Assembly (NCBI RefSeq): GCF_014207985.1
Contig: NZ_JACHMI010000001.1
Span: forward strand, 2,711,001 to 2,775,000
Source: Nonomuraea rubra
Lineage (GTDB): Bacteria > Actinomycetota > Actinomycetes > Streptosporangiales > Streptosporangiaceae
Reading direction: 5' to 3'
DNA length: 64,000 nt
Each line of letters starts with the position of its first letter. Position 1 is the stretch's first letter. The notes under the pieces are model-generated. The model was not told where the DNA came from and did not search any database. It worked only from the letters and a program-made list of their open reading frames with translations. Made by a program: the position numbers and the translations under genes. Of the stretch, positions 46,581-54,596 are shown piece after piece.

Positions 46581-47621
46581 ATGCGAACGCCCACAAATAC
46601 GGACACGACCAGCGAAGACGTCAACCGGCTCACACTGATCGCCGATGCCACGCAGAGTAAGGATCGACGCGCCGACAATACGCGGGTGGGGGCCGCTGTT
46701 CGCGGGAATTCCGGCAAGAGGCTGGGGCCCCGTTCGAGTGATGGGGGAAGATCCCATTTGCGCCTCGTCCCGTCACCGCGCGCGGCCGACGAACCGGACA
46801 CCATCGTCCCGCCGCCCCCGGGGAGGGGCAAGAGGCGGCAAGGGCGGGGTGACGGCGATGACACGGTGGCGGGCCGGCGGTCCGGCGCGAAGGGCGGGGG
46901 ACGAGGGGCTGGGAACGGAGGGGGTAAGAGCAAGGGCGGACCCGGAGGGACGGCACCGCGAGCCGCCGCTCCGGCGCGCGACGGCGATTCCGGTGAGCGG
47001 CGAGGCGACATCCCGGTTGGTCGCCGGGGCGCTGTCTCGGCCGGGGCGGGCCGCGGCTTGGTGCGGATCGGCGGGTACTCCACCCGGATGGGCGAAGGCC
47101 CTGGTGGGGTCGGTGGAAGCCCCGCTCGTCGGGGTGGCTCCAGTCGTTACGGGCTCGGCTCTGGTCGCAGGGGCCGCGTCTCAGGGCGGCGGGGCGTCGC
47201 GTCGCGGCGGCGCGCCTTCACGCAACGAGGCCGGTCCAGGTGGCGAGGGGTGTTCGGGGGAGCAGGCGTTCCGAGGGGGCGTGGTGTTTCGGGGAGGGGC
47301 GCCGCTCCTGTGCGGTTGACCCGGCGGGGGCGGGTCGTGCTGGTGGTGGCTGTGGCGTTGCTGTCCCTGGGTGGGTTCTGGCTCGGGACGCGGGCGGCCG
47401 GGCATGCGGAAGTGCGGGTCGTGGTGGCCGGGCAGGCTGGGCTGCCGTGGGTTGAGGTGCACCAGGGGGACACATTGTGGGAGATCGCCGACGCGCTCTC
47501 CGCGGGGGATGATCCGGGGGCGCTGGTGGAGGAGATCAAGCGGCTGAACGGCCTGCCCGACTCGCTCATCCGGCCGGGCGCCCGCATCTACGTTCCGAAG
47601 GACACTGCGGCCTTACGCTGA
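46581..47621 (+). CDS. LysM-domain membrane protein divergent from lexA (probable SOS division inhibitor type)
   Basis: 346 aa, ATG after GCAGGAGG. A long N-terminal region (~1-245) is Gly/Arg-rich and disordered. It is followed by a transmembrane helix (VVLVVAVALLSLGGFWLGTRAAG, ~252-275) and an extracytoplasmic LysM domain (VEVHQGDTLWEIADALSAGDDPGALVEEIKRLNGL, RPGARIYVP). The position, divergent from lexA under SOS boxes, matches Bacillus YneA, corynebacterial DivS and mycobacterial Rv2719c, which delay division or act on the wall after damage. Function is inferred from synteny and the LysM domain. The long cytoplasmic extension is unusual. Confidence 0.78.
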   Translation: MRTPTNTDTTSEDVNRLTLIADATQSKDRRADNTRVGAAVRGNSGKRLGPRSSDGGRSHLRLVPSPRAADEPDTIVPPPPGRGKRRQGRGDGDDTVAGRRSGAKGGGRGAGNGGGKSKGGPGGTAPRAAAPARDGDSGERRGDIPVGRRGAVSAGAGRGLVRIGGYSTRMGEGPGGVGGSPARRGGSSRYGLGSGRRGRVSGRRGVASRRRAFTQRGRSRWRGVFGGAGVPRGRGVSGRGAAPVRLTRRGRVVLVVAVALLSLGGFWLGTRAAGHAEVRVVVAGQAGLPWVEVHQGDTLWEIADALSAGDDPGALVEEIKRLNGLPDSLIRPGARIYVPKDTAALR

Positions 47622-48223
47622 CCGCTCGCATCCGAGGCCGCGATGGTGTTGACGGGTGGGTGATCAGCCCTCCCATCGGCCGGGACGAGCGGTGGAGGGC
47701 GAGCAGCCCTCTTGCGGGCCGGGTGAGCGGCCTCCACGGTCCTGGGGTGCTTCCTCGCACGTCACGGCGCCTGTCCTGTACGGTGGCGCGCCTGCGCGGG
47801 GGCTCTATGCACTGCATCGGCCGTCCTGTGTGGTGACGCCTCCTTGTGTGTGGTATCGCCTCGCCCCCTGACCTCGCCCCTGAGCGCGGAGTGTTCGCCC
47901 CGTGTGCGGCGACGGTCCCCCCGCGGCGTCGCCACTTGAGCTGCGCCGTGCCGGTCCGCCAACAGGTTCGAACCATCACAGACACCCCGTGAGGCGAGGT
48001 GGTGCGCCGGACGCGGTGGGGCCGTTGCGTGGCAGGTCCCCTGGCGCGGAAAGGGTGGGCTGTGTCCTCGGGTACCTTTGTGAGGTTTGTTCACGACCGA
48101 GGCTGCAAGCAACCGATGTGACGTCCCGACCTGCGGGAAGATCGCGATCTCCCGGACGACACGCCCGGGACGGATGATGATGGTGGGCTGATCAGCGACT
48201 TCAGCAGGATGGTCGCGCTCAAC

Positions 48224-48252
48224 TTGCGTTCATGGTCGCACGCTTCTACGGT
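48224..48252 (+). promoter_or_regulatory. Candidate nrdRJ promoter
   Basis: TTGCGT (48224-48229) and TACGGT (48247-48252) are spaced by 17 bp and precede the candidate NrdR boxes by 6 bp. A transcript starting here would have a ~145-nt leader before nrdR. Confidence 0.45.
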
Positions 48253-48258
48253 TGGACC

Positions 48259-48290
48259 ACAACATCTAGTAGTTACACCGATGTAGTTCA
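48259..48290 (+). promoter_or_regulatory. Tandem candidate NrdR boxes
   Basis: ACAACATCTAGTAGTT (48259-48274) and ACACCGATGTAGTTCA (48275-48290) abut one another. Both keep the ACAnC...TAGT pattern of actinobacterial NrdR sites, which occur in tandem pairs. They lie just downstream of the candidate -10 box, where NrdR would repress its own operon. Confidence 0.5.
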
Positions 48291-48403
48291 CCACACCTTG
48301 TGTTTCTGTGACCGCTCCATGGACAGCTGTGGAGTGTGCGCGAGCGTCCCGTCATGGCGGGTGAGGGCGCGTGTGGTGGCCACAGGTTCTTGGAGGCGAA
48401 AGC

Positions 48404-48859
48404 GTGCACTGTCCGTTCTGTCGCCACCCTGACACCAGGGTCATCGACAGCCGCTCCACGGATGACGGCGCGGCCATCAGGCGCCGTCGTACCTGTCCCG
48501 AGTGCGGGCGCAGGTTCACCACGCAGGAGACCGTACTGCTGATGGTGAGCAAGCGCAGCGGAGTGACGGAGCCGTTCTCGCGGGACAAGGTCGTCGCGGG
48601 CGTGCGGCGGGCGTGCCAGGGCAGGCCGGTCAGCGAGGACTCGCTGGCGCAGCTCGGGCAGCGGGTGGAGGAGGCCATCAGGGCGAAGGGCGCGGCCGAG
48701 ATCCCCTCCAACGAGGTGGGCCTGGCCATCCTGGGCCCGCTGCGGGAGCTGGACGAGGTGGCCTACCTGCGGTTCGCATCGGTGTATCGCGGTTTCGAGA
48801 GCCTGGCGGACTTCGAGGCCGAGATCAAATCGTTGAAGGCGGAGAAGGGGGAGTCATGA
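48404..48859 (+). CDS. nrdR: NrdR, ATP/dATP-responsive repressor of ribonucleotide reductase genes
   Basis: 151 aa from the GTG at 48404 ([17 protein letters not shown]), with GGAGG at the right distance. The N-terminal zinc ribbon is CPFC ... CPEC (residues 3-6 and 31-34) with [15 protein letters not shown]. The ATP-cone domain ([27 protein letters not shown], about 46-136) senses dATP/ATP. It shuts off ribonucleotide reductase genes when dNTPs are high. The stop overlaps the nrdJ start (ATGA), so the two are co-translated. Confidence 0.97.
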   Translation: MHCPFCRHPDTRVIDSRSTDDGAAIRRRRTCPECGRRFTTQETVLLMVSKRSGVTEPFSRDKVVAGVRRACQGRPVSEDSLAQLGQRVEEAIRAKGAAEIPSNEVGLAILGPLRELDEVAYLRFASVYRGFESLADFEAEIKSLKAEKGES

Positions 48860-51672
48860 CGGAGACGGCCAGCGGTTCAGTGGCGCGCGGGGGAAAGCGT
48901 CCGCGTAAGGGACTGAAGATGAAGCGGATCTTCACCAAGCCCGGCGTGCACCCGTATGACGAGATCCAGTGGGAGCGCCGCGACGTCGTCATGACGAACT
49001 GGCGCGACGGTTCCATCAACTTTGAGCAGCGGGGCGTCGAGTTCCCCGAGTTCTGGTCGGTCAACGCGGCCAACATCGTGACGACCAAGTACTTCCGCGG
49101 CGCCGTGGGCACCCCGCAGCGCGAGTGGAGCCTGAAGCAGTTGATCGACCGGGTCGTCGGCGTCTACACCAGGACGGGGCTCGAGAACGGCTACTTCGCC
49201 GGCGAAGAGGACGCCGAGATCTTCGACCACGAGCTGAAGCACGCGCTGGCGCACCAGGTGTTCGCGTTCAACTCGCCGGTGTGGTTCAACGTGGGCACGC
49301 AGTCGCCGCAGCAGGTGAGCGCGTGTTTCATCCTCTCCGTGGACGACACGATGGAGTCGATCCTGGATTGGTACAAGGAAGAGGGCGTGATCTTCAAGGG
49401 CGGTTCCGGGTCGGGGGTGAACCTGTCGCGGATCCGTTCGTCCAAGGAGCTGCTGTCCAGCGGCGGCACGGCCAGCGGGCCGGTGTCGTTCATGCGCGGC
49501 GCCGACGCCAGCGCCGGGACGATCAAGTCGGGCGGCGCGACGCGCAGGGCGGCCAAGATGGTCGTGCTCGACGTCGACCACCCCGACATCGAGGAGTTCA
49601 TCGAGACCAAGGCGCGCGAGGAGGACAAGGTCCGCGCGCTGCGTGACGCCGGTTTCGACATGGACCTGGGCGGCAAGGACATCGTCTCCGTCCAGTACCA
49701 GAACGCCAACAACTCCGTGCGCGTCTCCGACGAGTTCATGCGCGCGGTGGAGCAGGGCGGCGACTTCGGCCTGCGGGCCCGCCTGACCGGCGAGGTCATC
49801 GAGAAGGTCGACGCCAGGGACCTGTTCCGCAAGATGGCCAAGGCCGCGTGGGAGTGCGCCGACCCCGGCGTGCAGTACGACGACACGATCAACGACTGGC
49901 ACACCACGCCCGAGACGGGCCGGATCACGGCCAGCAACCCCTGCAGCGAGTACGTCCACCTCGACAACTCCTCCTGCAACCTGGCCAGCATCAACCTGCT
50001 GAAGTTCCTGAAGGACGACAACTCCTTCAACGTGGCCGACTTCGTCAAGCTGACCGAGCTGATCATCACCGCGATGGACATCTCGATCACGTTCGCCGAC
50101 TTCCCGACGGAGAAGATCGGCGAGACGACGCGCGCGTACCGCCAGCTCGGCATCGGCTACGCCAACCTGGGCGCGCTGCTCATGGCGACCGGCCACGCCT
50201 ACGACTCCGACGGCGGCCGGGCCGTGGCAGGGGCGATCACGTCCCTGATGACGGGTGTGTCCTACCGGCGCAGCGCCGAGCTGGCCGGGGTCGTCGGCGC
50301 GTACGACGGCTACGCCAGGAACGCCGAGCCGCACAAGCGCGTCATGCGCAAGCACGCCGCGGCCAACGACGACCTGCGCACGATCGGCTCGATGGACGCC
50401 AAGATCCACGCCGAGGCGTCGCGCCAGTGGTCGGAGGGCCTGAAGCTGGGCGAGAAGAACGGCTACCGCAACGCCCAGGCCAGCCTCCTCGCCCCCACCG
50501 GCACGATCGGCCTGATGATGGACTGCGACACGACCGGCATCGAGCCGGACCTGGCGCTGGTCAAGTTCAAGAAGCTCGTCGGCGGCGGCTCCATGCAGAT
50601 CGTCAACCAGACGATCCCGCGGGCGCTCAAGCAGCTCGGCTACCAGCAGGAGCAGATCGAGGCCATCGTCGAGTACATCGGCGAGCACAGCCACGTCGTC
50701 GACGCGCCCGGCCTGCGCCCCGAGCACTACGAGGTGTTCGACTGCGCGATGGGCGAGCGGGCGATCGCGCCCATGGGTCACGTCCGCATGATGGCTGCCA
50801 CGCAGCCGTTCCTGTCCGGCGCCATCTCCAAGACGGTCAACCTGCCCGAGTCGGCCACCATCGACGACATCGAGCAGGTCTACCTGGAGGGCTGGAAGCT
50901 CGGCCTCAAGGCGCTGGCCGTCTACCGCGACAACTGCAAGGTCGGCCAACCGCTGTCGGCCGGCGACGGCTCCAAGAAGCAGCAGGAGCAGCCGAAGGAG
51001 CCCGAGGTCAAGGTCATCGAGGTCAACCGGCCGACCCGGCGGCGCATGCCGAACCAGCGGCCGAGCATGACCACCCGCTTCACGGTGGGCGGCGCCAAGG
51101 GCTACATGACCGCCTCGTCCTACCCTGACGACGGGCTCGGCGAGGTCTTCCTCAAGATGTCCAAGCAGGGCTCGACGCTGGCGGGCGTCATGGACGCGTT
51201 CTCGGTGGCGATCTCCATCGGGCTCCAGTACGGGGTGCCGCTGGAGACGTACATGAGCAAGTTCGTCAACATGCGCTTCGAGCCGGCCGGCATGACGGAC
51301 GACCCGGACATCCGCATGGCCACCTCGGTGATGGACTACATCTTCCGCCGCCTCGCGCTGGACCACCTGCCGTACGAGGAGCGGGCGGCGCTGGGCATCT
51401 TCTCGGCGGCCGAGCGGGCGGCGCAGCAGCGCGGCGAGGACCCGGCGGCCCTGCAGGAGACGGTGGACCGGGAGGCGCTGGCCCAGTCGGCGCCGATCGA
51501 GGCCGCCCAGCCCAAGGAGGACCCGCAGCCGGCCGTCCAGGAGCTGACGCTGGAGAGCCACCAGCGCTTCACCGCCGACGCGCCGCTCTGCATGACGTGC
51601 GGTACGAAGATGCGTCCTGCCGGGAGCTGCTACGTGTGCGAGGGCTGCGGCTCGACCAGCGGCTGCAGCTGA
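48856..51672 (+). CDS. nrdJ: Vitamin B12-dependent (class II) ribonucleotide reductase
   Basis: 938 aa from the ATG at 48856. It is a large class II enzyme: [22 protein letters not shown] with a redox Cys, the loop-2 region [17 protein letters not shown], the catalytic [21 protein letters not shown], and the finger loop [24 protein letters not shown]-terminal zinc/redox tail has [21 protein letters not shown]. It converts ribonucleotides to deoxyribonucleotides with adenosylcobalamin and needs no oxygen. Co-transcription with nrdR gives feedback control. A hairpin follows. Confidence 0.97.
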   Translation: MTETASGSVARGGKRPRKGLKMKRIFTKPGVHPYDEIQWERRDVVMTNWRDGSINFEQRGVEFPEFWSVNAANIVTTKYFRGAVGTPQREWSLKQLIDRVVGVYTRTGLENGYFAGEEDAEIFDHELKHALAHQVFAFNSPVWFNVGTQSPQQVSACFILSVDDTMESILDWYKEEGVIFKGGSGSGVNLSRIRSSKELLSSGGTASGPVSFMRGADASAGTIKSGGATRRAAKMVVLDVDHPDIEEFIETKAREEDKVRALRDAGFDMDLGGKDIVSVQYQNANNSVRVSDEFMRAVEQGGDFGLRARLTGEVIEKVDARDLFRKMAKAAWECADPGVQYDDTINDWHTTPETGRITASNPCSEYVHLDNSSCNLASINLLKFLKDDNSFNVADFVKLTELIITAMDISITFADFPTEKIGETTRAYRQLGIGYANLGALLMATGHAYDSDGGRAVAGAITSLMTGVSYRRSAELAGVVGAYDGYARNAEPHKRVMRKHAAANDDLRTIGSMDAKIHAEASRQWSEGLKLGEKNGYRNAQASLLAPTGTIGLMMDCDTTGIEPDLALVKFKKLVGGGSMQIVNQTIPRALKQLGYQQEQIEAIVEYIGEHSHVVDAPGLRPEHYEVFDCAMGERAIAPMGHVRMMAATQPFLSGAISKTVNLPESATIDDIEQVYLEGWKLGLKALAVYRDNCKVGQPLSAGDGSKKQQEQPKEPEVKVIEVNRPTRRRMPNQRPSMTTRFTVGGAKGYMTASSYPDDGLGEVFLKMSKQGSTLAGVMDAFSVAISIGLQYGVPLETYMSKFVNMRFEPAGMTDDPDIRMATSVMDYIFRRLALDHLPYEERAALGIFSAAERAAQQRGEDPAALQETVDREALAQSAPIEAAQPKEDPQPAVQELTLESHQRFTADAPLCMTCGTKMRPAGSCYVCEGCGSTSGCS

Positions 51673-51706
51673 ACGGGGCCTGAGCCGCCCATGACGGCTG
51701 CCTGAG

Positions 51707-51740
51707 AAGGGGGGTCCGGATCCAGGTCCGGGCCCCCCTT
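51707..51740 (+). terminator. Terminator of the nrdRJ operon
   Basis: AAGGGGGGTCCGGA (51707-51720) pairs with TCCGGGCCCCCCTT (51727-51740), with one internal mismatch and a 6-nt loop. It lies 35 bp after the nrdJ stop and just before the convergent SnoaL-like gene, so it may serve both. Confidence 0.65.
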
Positions 51741-51755
51741 CGGCCGTCCTGCGGG

Positions 51756-52112
51756 TCAGAACATGCCGTTCGGGATCCGGTCAGGCTCCGGCACCGGCTG
51801 CACGACATCCCAGTGCTCGGCGATCTGCCCGTCCTCCAGCCGCCAGATGTCCACGACGGCGAGGCCGCGCTCCTCGCCCGCCGGGATCAGGTGGTAGTGC
51901 AGCATGACGAGGTCGCCTTCGGCGATAACCCGCTTGAGGTCGAGGCGGGCGGCGGCGATGGGCGAGGTCCTGATGAACGCGGTCCACGCGTCCCGCCCCG
52001 ACGGGTTGCCGGGGCTGTGCTCGACGAAGTCCTCCCGCAGGAGCGGGTGGAGGATGTCGTGGTTGCCGGAGGCGAACTCGGCGAAGGCGTTCAGGATGGT
52101 GTCCTTGTTCAT
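51756..52112 (-). CDS. SnoaL-like/NTF2-like protein
   Basis: 118 aa from the ATG at 52112. A single NTF2-fold domain: LNAFAEFASGNHDILHPLLREDFVEHSPGNPSGRDAW, then AEGDLVMLHYHLIP and DIWRLEDGQIAEHWDVVQPVP. The HWDV end with conserved Asp and His is typical of SnoaL-like polyketide cyclases and related proteins, but stand-alone members often have no known substrate. It is divergent from an XRE regulator with a perfect palindrome between them, so it is very likely the regulated target. Confidence 0.78.
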   Translation of the reverse strand: MNKDTILNAFAEFASGNHDILHPLLREDFVEHSPGNPSGRDAWTAFIRTSPIAAARLDLKRVIAEGDLVMLHYHLIPAGEERGLAVVDIWRLEDGQIAEHWDVVQPVPEPDRIPNGMF

Positions 52113-52148
52113 GGCCGTCACCCTCGCGGACGCCGCCCGGGACCGTCG

Positions 52149-52165
52149 ATTACATGGCATGTAAT
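52149..52165. promoter_or_regulatory. Perfect palindrome between the SnoaL-like gene and the XRE regulator
   Basis: ATTACATGGCATGTAAT is an exact 17-bp dyad (8-bp arms). It lies 36 bp from the SnoaL-like start and 36 bp from the XRE start, so one bound regulator could control both promoters. TAGAAC at 52189-52194, 7 nt before the XRE ATG, suggests a leaderless XRE mRNA. Confidence 0.75.
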
Positions 52166-52201
52166 GGCGCGGGCCGGGCGGGATGGGTTAGAACGGCACG
52201 C

Positions 52202-52981
52202 ATGCGGGACGATCGACCGGTCGGTGAGCTGCTGCGCGAGTGGCGGCACCGGCGCGAGCTGAGCCAGCTGGACCTGGCCATCCAGGCGGACGTGTCGGCC
52301 CGTCACGTCAGCTTCGTGGAGACGGGCCGGACGATTCCCAGCCGTTCGATGGTCATCCACCTGGCCGAGCACCTGGGCGTACCGCTGCGCGAGCGCAACC
52401 GGCTGCTCGTCGCGGCCGGGCACGCGCCCGCCTACCGGCAGCGGCCGCTCGACGACCCCGACCTCGCGGCGGCACGCGGAGCGCTGGAGCAGGTGCTGCG
52501 GGCGCACGAGCCGTTCCCCGCGCTGGCCGTGGACGACCGGTGGAACCTGCTGCTCGCGAACTCGGCGATCGAGATCTTCCTGGACGGGGTCGACCCGGCG
52601 CTGCTGGAGCCGCCGGTCAACCTGATGCGGCTGGGCCTGCACCCGGGCGGGTTCGCGCCGCGGCTGCGGAACCTGGCGCAGGTGCGCGGGTTCCTGCTGC
52701 CGAGGCTGGCCCGGCAGGTGGCGCGTTCCGGCGACCCGGAGCTGAGCGCGCTGCTGGAGGAGGTACGGGAGTACGGGGACGACGGCGGCCCCGTGGCGGA
52801 CGCGCCCACCGACATCGCCCTGCCCATCAGGATCGAGCACCGGGGACGGGAGCTCTGCTTCTTCAACACGATCACGACGTTCGGGGCGGCGTTCGACGTG
52901 ACGCTGGAGGAGATCGCGCTGGAGGCGTACTTTCCCGCCGACGCCGAGACCGCCCGGCACCTGCGCGGGGATGTCCAGTAG
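52202..52981 (+). CDS. XRE family regulator with MmyB-like ligand domain
   Basis: 259 aa from the ATG at 52202. The N-terminal HTH_31/XRE helix-turn-helix (LLREWRHRRELSQLDLAIQADVSARHVSFVETGRTIPSRSMV) is followed by the MmyB-like PAS-type domain (RAHEPFPALAVDDRWNLLLANSAIEIFLDGVDPALL, PVNLMRLGLHPGGFAPRLRN). MmyB-like proteins often lie divergent from a small oxidoreductase or SnoaL-like gene. Here the target is the SnoaL-like gene across the perfect palindrome. The ligand is unknown; the family can bind fatty-acid-like molecules. Confidence 0.9.
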   Translation: MRDDRPVGELLREWRHRRELSQLDLAIQADVSARHVSFVETGRTIPSRSMVIHLAEHLGVPLRERNRLLVAAGHAPAYRQRPLDDPDLAAARGALEQVLRAHEPFPALAVDDRWNLLLANSAIEIFLDGVDPALLEPPVNLMRLGLHPGGFAPRLRNLAQVRGFLLPRLARQVARSGDPELSALLEEVREYGDDGGPVADAPTDIALPIRIEHRGRELCFFNTITTFGAAFDVTLEEIALEAYFPADAETARHLRGDVQ

Positions 52982-53029
52982 CGGACAGCGGCATGGATCG
53001 GGCGCGCTCCGGTCGGTCATGCTCCCGTT

Positions 53030-53569
53030 ATGAGGCGGATCGCGGTGCTCGCCGTGGTGTTCGGAGCGATGCTGTACGGGGTGCACAGGCTGGCCATGGT
53101 GGCCGTCGCGCGGCTGATCGGCAACGAGAGCATGATCGTCGGGCTGGACTGCTGCCTCGACTACCACCGGAACACTCCGGACCCGTGGGGCAACGTGCTG
53201 GTGGCCGTGTCCGGAGTGCTCGCCACGCAGGTGGTGGCCTGGGTGGCCATCGGGCTGCTGGGGGCGCGGCGCGGCTCCGCCCGGGTGCTGGCGACGCTGG
53301 CCGGCACCGCGTTCGCGGTGAGCCCGTTGTTGCAGCTCATCGTGTACGCGGTGTGGCACTGGGCGGAGCGGGACTACGTGGCGGTGATCGACTACCTGAT
53401 GGACGCGACCGGGCTGCCGGAGATGGCACTGATGGCGGCGATGCTGGGACTGTTCGCGGGGTACGCGCTGATCTTCTGGCTGGCGCTGCGGGGGGCGTGG
53501 GACCGGGCCGCCATCACCCCGGTTCCCGCGCCCGGTCGCGGCAGCTCAGGAGTCGAGGACGTCGCGTAG
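53030..53569 (+). CDS. Multi-pass membrane protein of unknown function
   Basis: 179 aa, ATG. Four to five hydrophobic segments: ~1-28 (IAVLAVVFGAMLYGVHRLAMVAVA), ~58-80 (VLVAVSGVLATQVVAWVAIGLLG), ~85-110 and ~130-160. A Cys pair (GLDCCLDYH) and H-W-x-E in VWHWAERDY might bind metal, but no known family is recognised. The 3' end overlaps the convergent GDPD gene by 24 bp. Confidence 0.6.
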   Translation: MRRIAVLAVVFGAMLYGVHRLAMVAVARLIGNESMIVGLDCCLDYHRNTPDPWGNVLVAVSGVLATQVVAWVAIGLLGARRGSARVLATLAGTAFAVSPLLQLIVYAVWHWAERDYVAVIDYLMDATGLPEMALMAAMLGLFAGYALIFWLALRGAWDRAAITPVPAPGRGSSGVEDVA

Positions 53570-54373
53570 CACGTCGGGGCGGTTGGTGATGATGCCGTCC
53601 ACCTTGTAGGCGATCATGCGGCGCATGGCCGTCGGGCTGTCGACGGTCCAGGTGAGGACGTCCAGGCCGAGGGCGTGCACGCGGCGGACGTACGAGGCCG
53701 TGAGCGTCGTGTACGGCGGGTTGATCTGGTCGGCGAACTCGGCCAGCCCGGGCAGCTCCCCGGTCGAGGGCGTGCCGAGCAGCCCGATCGGCACCTCGGG
53801 CAGCAGCCGGTCGAACGTGCGCATCGAGTCCCAGTCGAACGACTGCACCACCAGCTTGCCCGGCGCCAGCCAGGCGGGGTGGCGGCGCAGCTCGGCGGCG
53901 ATGCGGGCCTCGATCCCCGCGTAGCGCTCCGGGGCCTTGATCTCCAGCAGCAGGCCCAGGCCGGAGCCGCTCATCTCGCGCAGCGCCTCGCCGAGGGTGG
54001 GCACGCGCTCGCCGTCGTACTTGCCGGACAGCCAGGAACCGGCGTCCAGCTCGCGGATCTGGTCGAGCGTGAGGTCGCCGACGTTCCACGGGGACAGGCC
54101 GGGGAAGACCTGCTCGGCGTCCGTGGTGCGGGACAGCGTCGTGTCGTGCATCAGGACCAGCTCGTGGTCCTTGGTCTCCTGGACGTCCAGCTCGAACAGG
54201 TCGGCGCCCTGCGTGGCGGCCAGCTCGAACGCGGCGATCGTGTTCTCCGGGGCGTAGGCGGAGGCGCCCCGGTGGGCGATGTCGAGGACGGTCGCGGCGC
54301 CGGCGGGGGTGGCGAGGGGGAGGATGGTGAGGGAGAGGGAGGTCGCGATGAGGACGGCGAGTCGCCTGAACAT
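53546..54373 (-). CDS. Secreted glycerophosphodiester phosphodiesterase
   Basis: 275 aa from the ATG at 54373 after GAGGAG. The signal peptide is LAVLIATSLSLTILPLATPAGA (~5-26). The GDPD barrel has LDIAHRGASAYAPENTIAAF (catalytic HRG and EN), LFELDVQETKDHELVLMHDTTLSRTT (E.D, HD), LLLEIKAP and the end DGIITNRPDVL. It cleaves glycerophosphodiesters from phospholipid or teichoic acid to glycerol-3-phosphate outside the cell. No phosphate-regulator box was identified. Confidence 0.93.
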   Translation of the reverse strand: MFRRLAVLIATSLSLTILPLATPAGAATVLDIAHRGASAYAPENTIAAFELAATQGADLFELDVQETKDHELVLMHDTTLSRTTDAEQVFPGLSPWNVGDLTLDQIRELDAGSWLSGKYDGERVPTLGEALREMSGSGLGLLLEIKAPERYAGIEARIAAELRRHPAWLAPGKLVVQSFDWDSMRTFDRLLPEVPIGLLGTPSTGELPGLAEFADQINPPYTTLTASYVRRVHALGLDVLTWTVDSPTAMRRMIAYKVDGIITNRPDVLRDVLDS

Positions 54374-54550
54374 GGGTCTCCTCGGCTGGGGAGAGACAAC
54401 GACTCGACGGTGACAAGATCGCGTGACTTGGAGTTGAGAGCAGAGTAACGCTGTGGCGCCGCGCGGGTGAGCATTCGACACGCGAACGCCCCGACCAGGG
54501 CGCTCAGGACCCCCGCCAGGTCCGGCCCGGCGCGGCGGCAGAGGGGGATG

Positions 54551-54585
54551 CCGGGGCGGGGCGCTGGTGGGCGGCCCCGCCCCGG
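54551..54585 (-). terminator. Terminator of the chitinase gene
   Basis: CCGGGGCGGGG (54551-54561) is the exact reverse complement of CCCCGCCCCGG (54575-54585), 12 bp beyond the chitinase stop on the minus strand. Confidence 0.65.
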
Positions 54586-54596
54586 CGGCTGGAGAG

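Larger units (their letters stand above)
47622..48403. other. 782-bp gene-free region upstream of nrdR
   Basis: No convincing ORF or RNA gene was found. The right end holds the nrdRJ promoter and candidate NrdR boxes. A B12 riboswitch was looked for because nrdJ is B12-dependent; no B12 box or core consensus was seen. GGTTCGAACC at 47965-47974 resembles a tRNA T-arm but has no surrounding cloverleaf. Confidence 0.5.

Noticed and set aside
47965..47974. GGTTCGAACC resembling a tRNA T-arm
   Set aside because: No acceptor, D-arm or anticodon arm could be built around it on either strand. It is a short palindrome only.
47622..48403. Adenosylcobalamin riboswitch before nrdR-nrdJ
   Set aside because: The B12 box and conserved core were not visible. 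NrdR boxes give a sufficient explanation of control.
48877..51561. 894-codon open frame on the minus strand opposite nrdJ
   Set aside because: It mirrors the real class II reductase gene, has no recognisable domain and shows the His/Val/Arg-rich composition typical of antisense shadows in high-GC DNA. The same applies to long antisense frames at 11217-12854 and 30567-32720.
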